Shown here piece by piece: positions 1 through 7,881 of a stretch of 64,000 bases of DNA. A program made the position numbers and the translations under genes. The DNA is from an uncultured Hyphomonas sp. (GTDB lineage: Bacteria; Pseudomonadota; Alphaproteobacteria; Caulobacterales; Hyphomonadaceae), in NCBI RefSeq assembly GCF_963678195.1, contig NZ_OY782759.1, positions 3,162,001 to 3,226,000 on the forward strand, in the 5' to 3' direction. How positions within the stretch are numbered: position 1 is the first letter of the stretch; each line of letters opens with the position of its first letter. A model generated the notes under the pieces. That model was not told the origin of the DNA. It searched no databases and saw only the letters and a list, made by a program, of their open reading frames with translations.

Positions 1-54
1 GCCTAGCACAATCCGGAGGGGACCAGAACAAGCTGAGGCTACGGTACAGGCCGT

Positions 55-147
55 TCATCCTTCGACTTCGCTCAGGATGAGTCCCCCTCCTGCCGCACCT
101 CCGAAGCGCTCATGCTGAGCGAAGTCGAAGCATGAGCGCGGGGCTCA
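55..147. repeat. 93-bp two-hairpin dispersed repeat, copy 1
   Basis: Two hairpins share the same loop sequence in opposite orientation. The 16-base arm CTTCGACTTCGCTCAG lies at 60-75 and its exact complement at 115-130. A second copy at 32954-33046 aligns without gaps, with 77 of 93 positions identical by hand count. Read on the minus strand the element begins with TGA, which is the stop codon of the SulP gene. The layout resembles a BIME, that is a pair of inverted REP units. It probably also acts as a transcript end for the minus-strand gene. Confidence 0.85.
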
Positions 148-1860
148 CCCTCCATCCAGCATCGACAGGGCCTGTGCCTGCGCCGTGCTGATGTCCGGGT
201 CCACATTTACGAGCGGCGATTCAACGCCATGGGCTGCGAGGGCGGCCTCGTTGGCGGGGCTGAGGCCGGTGAGCCAGACAGCGATCTTCCGGCGGTGGGC
301 GGCCTCGACCAGGCCCTCGATCGTGTGGGCAGCGGTCGAATCGATGAAGGGCACCTGCGAGAAATCGACGATCAGGGCGCGGTGCTGGTCGCCGATCCGG
401 TCCAGCACAGAGCCGATGGTCGCCGCCGCGCCGAAGAAGAAGGCGCCCGAGATGCGGTAGACAATCACATCGCGGCGGGTGCTGGTTGCCTCGTCATAGG
501 GGACGCGCTCATGTAGGTCGTCCGCTTCGTCCGCCCGCACCAGCGGCGCGCCCAGCTCCACGGTCGCCGCCTGTGACATGCGCTGGATGAAGAGGGCCGC
601 GCCGAGGGCGAAGCCGACGATGATGGCTTCGGTGAGGTCGCGGAACACGGTCAGGCCGAAGGTGGCGAGCAGGACGGCCGCGTCCCCTTTCGAGGCATTC
701 AGCAGGCGCCAGAAGGCGTGCTTCTCGAACATGTTCCAGGCGACCACCGCCAGCACGCCTGCCAGCGCCGCCATCGGAATAAAAGCGATCAGCGGCGCGG
801 CGAGGATCATCATGCCCAGCAGGAAGACTGAATGCAGCATGCCGGAGACCGGCCCGTGCGCCCCTGCCCGCACATTCGTGGCCGTGCGCGCAATCGTGCC
901 GGTCACACAGATGCCGCCGAACAGGGCCGAGCCGATATTGGCCGCGCCCTGCGCCACGAGCTCGCAATTGGAGCGGTGGCGCCGACCGGTCATCCCGTCT
1001 GCCACGACGGCGGAGAGCAGCGATTCGATGGCCCCCAGCAGGGTGAAGGAGATCGCGGCAGGCAGGACATCCATGACCTTCGCCATGGAGAAGGCCGGAA
1101 CATGCGGCATCGGCAGGCCGGCCGGCATGGCCCCGAAGCGGGACCCGACGGTCGCGATGTCGAAATTCGCCGCGGCCGTCACAATCGCCGCCAGCACCAC
1201 AGCCAGCAGGATGCCCGGCCAGCCGGGGCGAAACCGCTTCAGCGTGAAGATCACGGCCATCGTTCCGGCGGCAATGGCGAAGGCGTGCCAGTCAGCCGTG
1301 GGCGCGGCAGCGGCAAGCGCTGGCAGTTTTTCCAGGAAAGGCCCGGGCTCTGCCCCGGAGAGTGTCAGGCCGAACAGGTCTTTCAGCTGGCTGGAGCCGA
1401 TAATGATGGCAATGCCGGCGGTGAAGCCGACGGTGACGGGATACGGCACGAACTTTACGAACGTGCCGAGACGCAACCAGCCCGCGAGCGCCAGCATCAT
1501 GCCGGAGAGCAGAACCGCCAGGATCAGCCCGTCCATGCCATGGGTCGCCGCGGTGGTGTTGACCAGAACGATGAAGGCCCCGGCCGGTCCGCCGATCTGG
1601 AACCGGCTGCCGCCGAGGGCCGAGACGAGGAAGCCGCCAATGATCGCCGTGATCAGGCCCTGCGCCGGGCTCGCCCCTGATGCGACGGCTATGGCGATGG
1701 ATAATGGCAGGGCGACAATGGCCACTGTCAGGCCGGCGATCGCATCGGCCCGCAGCTGGTGCAGGCCGTAGCCCTCGCGCAGCACGGTCACCAGTTTCGG
1801 TGTGTAGAGATCGGCAAAAGCCGGCGCAGGAGGCGCCGCTTTCTGGGTGAATGATGTCAT
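145..1860 (-). CDS. SulP family inorganic anion permease with STAS domain
   Basis: 571-residue inner-membrane protein of the SulP (SLC26-like) family, which moves sulfate, bicarbonate or other small anions. A hydrophobic multi-helix region spans roughly residues 25-425. A cytoplasmic STAS domain follows at about 455-560, with the typical strand-helix pattern around VDFSQVPFIDSTAAH. The length fits the family. The substrate cannot be told from sequence. It follows the CPA2 antiporter gene on the same strand after 76 bases, so the two may be co-transcribed. Its last codon runs straight into the 93-bp repeat, which supplies the stop codon. Confidence 0.93.
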   Translation of the reverse strand: MTSFTQKAAPPAPAFADLYTPKLVTVLREGYGLHQLRADAIAGLTVAIVALPLSIAIAVASGASPAQGLITAIIGGFLVSALGGSRFQIGGPAGAFIVLVNTTAATHGMDGLILAVLLSGMMLALAGWLRLGTFVKFVPYPVTVGFTAGIAIIIGSSQLKDLFGLTLSGAEPGPFLEKLPALAAAAPTADWHAFAIAAGTMAVIFTLKRFRPGWPGILLAVVLAAIVTAAANFDIATVGSRFGAMPAGLPMPHVPAFSMAKVMDVLPAAISFTLLGAIESLLSAVVADGMTGRRHRSNCELVAQGAANIGSALFGGICVTGTIARTATNVRAGAHGPVSGMLHSVFLLGMMILAAPLIAFIPMAALAGVLAVVAWNMFEKHAFWRLLNASKGDAAVLLATFGLTVFRDLTEAIIVGFALGAALFIQRMSQAATVELGAPLVRADEADDLHERVPYDEATSTRRDVIVYRISGAFFFGAAATIGSVLDRIGDQHRALIVDFSQVPFIDSTAAHTIEGLVEAAHRRKIAVWLTGLSPANEAALAAHGVESPLVNVDPDISTAQAQALSMLDGG

Positions 1861-1936
1861 GGCTGGCCTGCCCCGCTATCCGCGTATGCATGCCTCATAC
1901 ACCACCAGAACGTGTAGGCGAAAGAGGCGCACCGCT

Positions 1937-3682
1937 TCAGCTCTGCTCAAGCATGGCCTTGCGGTATTCCGCATCGCGTTCGGCCCCGATGAGCGAGCGG
2001 ACGGTATCGGGCGTGTAGCCGAACTGTTCCAGCGCCCGGGCAGACATCTGCAGACCGGCCTCGATGGCGTCCGGCACGACATGGGTGGCCCCGGCCAGGA
2101 ACAGGCTGCGCGAATGGTCAGCATCCTGCGCGCGGGCGAGAATCGGGATTTCCGGACGGCCCCGGCGCACAGCCCGGACGATATGTTCGGCGGCCTGCGG
2201 GTCATCGATGGTGACAACCACCATCGCCGCGCCGGACAGGCCGGCCTTGTCGAGGATTTCCTTGCGGGCGCCATCGCCGAAATAGACGCTCCAGCCCTGT
2301 TTGCGCAGGCGCGCGACCGTATCCGGCCGGCTGTCCAGCGCTACGACGCGGGTATTCTCCTCATCGAGAATGCGGGCAACCGCCTGCCCCACCCGGCCAA
2401 ACCCGGCGATGATGACATGGTCTTCCAGTTCCGCCTTCTCGGCTGGCAGCGTCGTGGCCTGGCCCGGCCCCTTGCTCTGCATACGGCGCACCAGGGATTG
2501 CGAGCCGCGCCAGGTGACCGGGATCAGCAGCATGGAGAGGCCCGCCACGGCGGAGACGAGCGTTGCCTGCTCGCCTGTGATGACACCGCCCGCAGCACCT
2601 GCCGCCAGCACAACGAAGGCAAACTCCCCCGCAGGCGCCAGCAGGCCGGCCGTCTCCGTGGCGAGTTCCGGGCTGCGCCCGAAAATCCGTACAGCCACCC
2701 AGGCAATGGCGTATTTCACCGTCAGAAGCGCGATCAGCCCGGCCAGCACCAGCGGCCATTCGCGGGCGATCACGCCAAGGTCGAGGCCAAGGCCCACCGT
2801 CATGAAGAAGAGGCCCAGCAGAAGGCCCTTGAACGGGTCAAGGTCGACTTCGGTCTGGTGCTTGAATTCCGTCTCGCCCAGCATCAGGCCGGCCAGGAAG
2901 GCGCCGAGCGCGATGGAAAGCCCGGCACTGGCCGTCAGCACGGCGGCGCCCACCACGGTAAGCAGCGTGATCGCCATCAGGAAGTCCCGCCCGCCAGCGT
3001 CAGCGGCCATCTGGAACAGGCGGCGCAGCAGGAAGCGGCCGATCACCAGAAGGATGCCGACCGCCAGAACGCCCTGCACCGCGGCCTCCAGCAGGACCGT
3101 GCCAAGGTTTGCCCCGGCATCCGACGAGGCAAACCCGACAAAGATCAGGATCGGGGCGACCAGAATGTCCTGGAACAACAGCACGCCCAGCGCCGTCCGT
3201 CCGACCGGCGCCGAGGCCTGGTGGTTCGCCGTCATCAGTTGCATCACTACGGCGGTCGACGACAGGGCGAGCGCCAGCCCCACCACGATGGCCGCCGTCA
3301 GGTCGAAATCGAACACCGTGGCCAGCAGCGCCAGCAGGATGGCGCTGGCCGCAGCCTGAACGATGCCCGCACCGAACACGATCCGCCGCAGCGACCAGAG
3401 CTGTTCGACAGAGAGCTCCAGCCCCAGCAGGAAAAGAAGGAACAGCACGCCCAGTTCGGCGAAAGGCGCTGCAGCTCCGGGCTCGGCAATGGTAAACATG
3501 CCGAGCGGCGCCCACGTGTCCGAGAATGAGCCGAGCCCCCACGGCCCGAGCGCCACACCCGCCAGGATGAAGCCGACCACCGCCGGCAGCTTCAGCATGC
3601 GCAGCGCGGGCACGAGCAGACCTGCTGCGATCAGGAAGACCAGCGCGTCCTTGATCAGGATTTCGTGGCTTCCTTCGTGCAT
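1937..3682 (-). CDS. CPA2 family monovalent cation:proton antiporter (KefB/KefC-like) with TrkA-N domain
   Basis: 581-residue membrane protein. The first ~390 residues form the sodium/hydrogen exchanger fold with about 12 helices. A cytoplasmic Rossmann (RCK/TrkA-N) domain starts near residue 410 with GFGRVGQ, the nucleotide-binding glycine motif. Such proteins exchange K+ or Na+ for protons and are gated by nucleotide or glutathione adducts. A longer reading to 3727 exists, but the ATG at 3682 (MHEGSHEILI) begins directly before the first membrane helix and leaves room for the divergent hydrolase promoter. The exact cation and ligand are not visible. Confidence 0.9.
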   Translation of the reverse strand: MHEGSHEILIKDALVFLIAAGLLVPALRMLKLPAVVGFILAGVALGPWGLGSFSDTWAPLGMFTIAEPGAAAPFAELGVLFLLFLLGLELSVEQLWSLRRIVFGAGIVQAAASAILLALLATVFDFDLTAAIVVGLALALSSTAVVMQLMTANHQASAPVGRTALGVLLFQDILVAPILIFVGFASSDAGANLGTVLLEAAVQGVLAVGILLVIGRFLLRRLFQMAADAGGRDFLMAITLLTVVGAAVLTASAGLSIALGAFLAGLMLGETEFKHQTEVDLDPFKGLLLGLFFMTVGLGLDLGVIAREWPLVLAGLIALLTVKYAIAWVAVRIFGRSPELATETAGLLAPAGEFAFVVLAAGAAGGVITGEQATLVSAVAGLSMLLIPVTWRGSQSLVRRMQSKGPGQATTLPAEKAELEDHVIIAGFGRVGQAVARILDEENTRVVALDSRPDTVARLRKQGWSVYFGDGARKEILDKAGLSGAAMVVVTIDDPQAAEHIVRAVRRGRPEIPILARAQDADHSRSLFLAGATHVVPDAIEAGLQMSARALEQFGYTPDTVRSLIGAERDAEYRKAMLEQS

Positions 3683-3849
3683 GCGGATTTCCTCATATTT
3701 GCGATTCGCCGGCCCCGGTGCCGTCACATTTATCTTCTATCGGACGCGGCCAAGACTCTCCAAGGGAAGACATTACGTTGCATCAAGATTCTGCGGAAAT
3801 GCCGGCACATGGCGTTCCATGCTGGCCTGCTGTATGGAATGTAGCTGCC

Positions 3850-4707
3850 ATGCGTTTCATATCCGCCGCACTTCTGAGTTTGATTGCCTGGATGGCCGCA
3901 CCCGCCCTGGCCTCGGCCGCCGAGGTGTATCGCGATGTGGTCTACAACCACATGCCCGCGGTCAGCGATGGCAATTTCATCATGGACATCTACGCTCCGG
4001 ACGAGGCGGAAGACCTGCCCATCATCATCATGGTGCATGGCGGCGCATGGACCTATGGCAACAAGCTGAACGCCATTGGCGAGAAACAGGCCGACTTCTT
4101 CACCGATGAAGGCTTCATCTATATCTCGATCAATTACCGCCTTGCACCGGACCACCCCTTCCCGGCCGCGGTGGAAGACCTCGCCTCCGCCATCGCCTTT
4201 GTCTACCGCAATGCCGAGGATTATGGCGGCGACCCGGATTCCATTTTCCTGATGGGGCACTCATCCGGCGCCCACTCGGTCGCGCTGGTTTCCATCGACC
4301 CGCAATATCTGCGCAATGAAGGCCTGAGCCTTGGCGTTATCAAGGGCACCGTGCCGCTGGACGGCGCCTCTTACAATCTGGTGCGCACCGGCGAGCGGAA
4401 GGGCGAACTGCCGCGTTTCTACCGGCCGGCCTTCGGCAGCAAGGAAACCGTCTGGCGCGAAGCCTCCCCCACGCTTCATGTGATGGATGGCCGCCGCATC
4501 CCGCCATTCCGGATTCTCTATGTCGACCGGCCCGTCTCTCCGGCCCGGGCCAAGGAACTGGCCGAAACGCTGCGCGAGCACGGCTATGACGCCGAAGCCG
4601 TGCTGGCAAAGAACCGCTCCCACAAGAGCCTCAACAACAGGCTCGGTATGGACGGCGACAAATACGGCCCGATGATCGCAGACTTCTTCCGCAGCCAGAT
4701 GAATTAG
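3850..4707 (+). CDS. secreted alpha/beta hydrolase (BD-FAE / carboxylesterase-like)
   Basis: 285-residue hydrolase with an N-terminal signal peptide (hydrophobic stretch ending ALASAAE), so it is probably periplasmic or secreted. HGGAW near residue 63 is the oxyanion-hole motif and GHSSGAH near residue 138 contains the nucleophile serine. The late NRSHKSL holds the likely catalytic histidine. The family hydrolyses carboxylic esters; the substrate is unknown. The start at 3850 was chosen because it begins the signal peptide; an upstream in-frame start at 3718 adds a non-conserved stretch. Its stop overlaps the stop of the convergent gene by a few bases. Confidence 0.85.
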   Translation: MRFISAALLSLIAWMAAPALASAAEVYRDVVYNHMPAVSDGNFIMDIYAPDEAEDLPIIIMVHGGAWTYGNKLNAIGEKQADFFTDEGFIYISINYRLAPDHPFPAAVEDLASAIAFVYRNAEDYGGDPDSIFLMGHSSGAHSVALVSIDPQYLRNEGLSLGVIKGTVPLDGASYNLVRTGERKGELPRFYRPAFGSKETVWREASPTLHVMDGRRIPPFRILYVDRPVSPARAKELAETLREHGYDAEAVLAKNRSHKSLNNRLGMDGDKYGPMIADFFRSQMN

Positions 4708-6980
4708 GCCTTCAGGCTTTTCAGGAGGTCCTGAAGCCCGGCAAGGATCCGGCGGATGGCCGACTCCGTCATGGCCCCCGGCTCGCAGCGCTGGACCTGT
4801 TTGAGGATCGCAATCGCCGCCCGCACGCCCTGCTTCGTCGGCTGGCGCCTTGCCACCTGGTCGATCGCCTCAATGGCGGCCACTTTCGTATACTGGTAGG
4901 CATCCGGGTTCGACCGGCCCGCAATATCGGCCAGCGCTTCGATCACTTCCTCGTCCGGCTGGCACGTGGCCAGGAGGCGGATGACGTGCTGCTTGAATTC
5001 CCTCAGGCCGGCCCGGCGCGCTGTGTGGAACAGGATCGAGCGCAACACTTCGATGGTCAGGTTCACATTCGCCGGGGTCTCCGACAGGTCTGTCGCGATC
5101 CTGTCCAGCATTGTGTAGAGGTCCGATTCCGGCGCGCCCTTCTCAGCCATGTTATCGAGCAGGACGAGGCGCGGCGTCAGGTCGAAATCCGGCCGCTCCA
5201 CCGAGATGGCCGCGATGAAGGCGCGGGCGACCGGATCCTTGTATTCGCCATGCATCTGGCCCAGCCGGTCCGCATTGTAGCGGCGGAAATCGACGAGACC
5301 CGGCCGGGTCGACTGAACATTCAGATTGAAATGGATTTTATGGGCCTGCTCCGGCGTCGTGTGCTTCTCCGGCCAGGGCGCACCCGGACGCAGGCAGGCC
5401 ATCATCGTCCGGCGCAGCTCCGTCTTCTCCACAAACGTGTCGAGCCGGTCGATCAGGCCCGGACGGAAGGTGTTCGCCGGATCAGTGCCCGCCTTGTAGA
5501 GCCGCTTCTGCTGGCGGTTGCGCCCGGTGATCGAAATGGCCTGCAGCAGCGAGGCGATCAGGACGAGGTCGACCGTCGAACGCGCCATGAAAACCGCATG
5601 CTGGGAAGCGACTGTGTGCATCGAGATCAGGTCTGAGTCCGCCCCCGGCCGCGGCTGGCCGAAATTGTAGATCTCGGCCCAGTCGACAATCGGCACCGCC
5701 TTGATCAGGGTCACACCGAAATAACCGAACCAGTCGAGGAACCCGGTCTCCTGCCCTTTCGGCAGCTGGAACATGCCTGGCCCGAACAAGCCGCTCCAGT
5801 GCGCATTGCTCATCATGATCGGGATCAGGAAGAAGACGAACAGAAAGCCGAGCAGAGTCTCATCACGATAATCCTCGCGCATGGATGTGCGGTAAGGCGT
5901 GGTCGGCTTGAAGTCGGTCAGGGCGGCCAGCGCGCGGTCGTCTTCCACCCAGCTCCAGAGCCGGGAGACAGAGACCGCCGCAACGATGCCGAGCGCACAG
6001 GGAATGAGCCCCCATTCCGGCGGCAGGTACCAGCCGAGCAGGCAGAGGCTGATCAGGATCAGCCCCAGAATGCCGTAACGCGCGGCAACGGAGCGATGCT
6101 CCATCCCGGCCATCACGGCGACAATCCGGACAAGGAATGTGTCGACCGCGTCATAGAAGGCCGCCAGCGGACGGGCGCCGCGCGCGGCAAAGCTGAACAC
6201 CCGGCTCAGCCAGCGCACAGGCATCAGTTGAGACAGCGGGTCCATAAACACGACGACCGCGAATGCCCCGACCACCAGGAAACCGATGGCAATCCCGATC
6301 AGATTGTCGAAGGAGACGGACTCATTGAAAATCCCGGCGCAGATCGCAAAGACAATGATGCCGCCAACCACCAGCGTGGCGACCAGCGCGCCCATCGCCT
6401 CGGCATCCTTGGAATCGTTCATGCCGTCGATATTGGCGCGCGGCACGTCCGTCTTGCGGCGCTCAGCAGCCTGAAAACGGGACAGGTTCACCGCGTTCCA
6501 GGCGAGCGGCAGGAAAGCGAGCGCCAGAGCAGCAAAGACACAGGCAATAAAAGGTGCGCCCTGCAGCTGATCCTGCAATGCCCCGGACAGGTCCCCGCCC
6601 CATTCCGTCACGGCTGCCAGCCCGCCGGACAGACAAACCAGCAGGCAGACACAGACCACCGGCAGGCGCAGCGAAGGGCCATGCGCAAAATTGTCCGGAG
6701 AATCCCGCAACAGCAGCAAGAGCGGCAGCCAGAACAGAACCGTCCCGCTGAGGAACCAGAGCTTCGCATCTGACGACTGCAGCACCGGCTGGCCGGAGAA
6801 AGTATGCCAGAAAACAAGCGCGGTCAGGCCGGCAAAGGCGGCCAACGCCCAGAGGACAAAGGGGGTCTGCCGCCAGGCCCGGAAACTCTGCCAGCGGCCC
6901 AGCGCGCTTGTGTCAGGCCCTGCCTCTTCCGTACTTTCTGCGTCCAGCGCATCGTCCGCCCTGGCTTCCCCATCGGCCAT
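4704..6980 (-). CDS. large multi-helix membrane protein with helical cytoplasmic C-terminus, unknown function
   Basis: 758 residues, family not recognised. About ten hydrophobic segments are visible between residues 40 and 480 (for example near 40-61, 75-95, 105-125, 140-163, 196-245, 298-341 and 375-392). They are followed by a ~270-residue soluble region rich in short alpha-helices (around 570-758) that looks HEAT-like, though I cannot confirm that. There are no obvious catalytic motifs. The N-terminus is acidic. It follows the TerC-family gene on the same strand after 82 bases and may share its transcript, which is the only contextual hint about its role. Confidence 0.8.
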   Translation of the reverse strand: MADGEARADDALDAESTEEAGPDTSALGRWQSFRAWRQTPFVLWALAAFAGLTALVFWHTFSGQPVLQSSDAKLWFLSGTVLFWLPLLLLLRDSPDNFAHGPSLRLPVVCVCLLVCLSGGLAAVTEWGGDLSGALQDQLQGAPFIACVFAALALAFLPLAWNAVNLSRFQAAERRKTDVPRANIDGMNDSKDAEAMGALVATLVVGGIIVFAICAGIFNESVSFDNLIGIAIGFLVVGAFAVVVFMDPLSQLMPVRWLSRVFSFAARGARPLAAFYDAVDTFLVRIVAVMAGMEHRSVAARYGILGLILISLCLLGWYLPPEWGLIPCALGIVAAVSVSRLWSWVEDDRALAALTDFKPTTPYRTSMREDYRDETLLGFLFVFFLIPIMMSNAHWSGLFGPGMFQLPKGQETGFLDWFGYFGVTLIKAVPIVDWAEIYNFGQPRPGADSDLISMHTVASQHAVFMARSTVDLVLIASLLQAISITGRNRQQKRLYKAGTDPANTFRPGLIDRLDTFVEKTELRRTMMACLRPGAPWPEKHTTPEQAHKIHFNLNVQSTRPGLVDFRRYNADRLGQMHGEYKDPVARAFIAAISVERPDFDLTPRLVLLDNMAEKGAPESDLYTMLDRIATDLSETPANVNLTIEVLRSILFHTARRAGLREFKQHVIRLLATCQPDEEVIEALADIAGRSNPDAYQYTKVAAIEAIDQVARRQPTKQGVRAAIAILKQVQRCEPGAMTESAIRRILAGLQDLLKSLKA

Positions 6981-7062
6981 GGCCGCCCCCTCGTTCTCTC
7001 TCCGAAACGATTTTCACCGGGCGGGCCTGAGAGTCAATTCGACTCCGGGTGGACAGGGTGTT

Positions 7063-7758
7063 CTAGTGGGCGCTGCAGGCGGCGGGCGTATCGAGGCCCA
7101 GCAGTGGCAGCCCCTCGGCGCAGAGTTCGTGGCCGCCTTCCCAGATCATGTGCAGCGCCACATAGAGAATGATGGCGAGGCCCGCAAAGGCGATCCAGCG
7201 ATGACGGGTCAGCACTTTCGCGATGAATGTGGAGGCGATCCCCATCAGGAGGATTGAAAGGGCCAGGCCGAAGACCAGCACGACCGGATGTTCCCGCGCC
7301 GCGCCAGCCACGCCCAGCACATTGTCGATCGACATGGACACATCAGCGATGATGATCTGCGTCACGGCCTGACGCAGCGTCTTGCGTGACGTCTGTCCGG
7401 CCACGGCGCCGTCCGCGTTGAGGTCTGCGCCTGCCAATGCCTCCTCGGCATTGAGCTGGGCCTCTTCCCGCAGCTCTCGCCACATCTTCCACGCGACCCA
7501 GAGCAGCAGCACGCCGCCGGCAAACAGAAGACCGATAATCAGCAACAGTTCCGCCGCGATAAGGGCGAACGCGATGCGCAGGACGGTGGCAAAGATAATC
7601 CCGATCAGGATGGCCTTGGCACGCTGCTTCTTCTCCAGCCCCGCCGCCGCGAGGCCGATGACGACAGCATTGTCGCCCGCCAGCACGAGATCGATCGCCA
7701 CAACGGCGAAGAAGGCCTGCAGGAGTTCCGGAGAGAGGAAAGAAAGGTCAGCGACCAT
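7063..7758 (-). CDS. TerC family integral membrane protein (YjbE-like)
   Basis: 231-residue membrane protein. It carries the two family signatures with conserved acidic residues inside helices, DLVLAGDNAVVI near residue 25 and ADVSMSIDNV near residue 140. Six to seven hydrophobic segments are visible, with a charged cytoplasmic loop around residues 90-130. TerC-family proteins are linked to manganese export, metal loading of secreted proteins and tellurite resistance. I saw no yybP-ykoY-like manganese riboswitch in the 123-base upstream gap. It lies between the alkylsulfatase gene and the unknown 758-residue membrane protein on the same strand. Confidence 0.9.
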   Translation of the reverse strand: MVADLSFLSPELLQAFFAVVAIDLVLAGDNAVVIGLAAAGLEKKQRAKAILIGIIFATVLRIAFALIAAELLLIIGLLFAGGVLLLWVAWKMWRELREEAQLNAEEALAGADLNADGAVAGQTSRKTLRQAVTQIIIADVSMSIDNVLGVAGAAREHPVVLVFGLALSILLMGIASTFIAKVLTRHRWIAFAGLAIILYVALHMIWEGGHELCAEGLPLLGLDTPAACSAH

Positions 7759-7881
7759 GGCCCAAGGGCCCCTTTTGCGCGCCCGGCCAGACGCCGGAAC
7801 TCAGACCTTTCAATGTGGAGTGCGCCGGCCGGGCCTGCAATGAGGCAGACTCAGCCCCATTACAGACCGGCGGCATGCGCC

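Noticed and set aside
1847-3529. Long plus-strand open frame (560 codons) opposite the CPA2 antiporter gene
   Set aside because: It runs antisense to a clear transporter gene, has Arg/Gln/His-rich low-quality sequence and no domain; it is a by-product of high G+C.
7759-7881. Mn-type riboswitch ahead of the TerC gene
   Set aside because: The gap contains only an imperfect GC-rich inverted repeat and no recognisable yybP-ykoY core.
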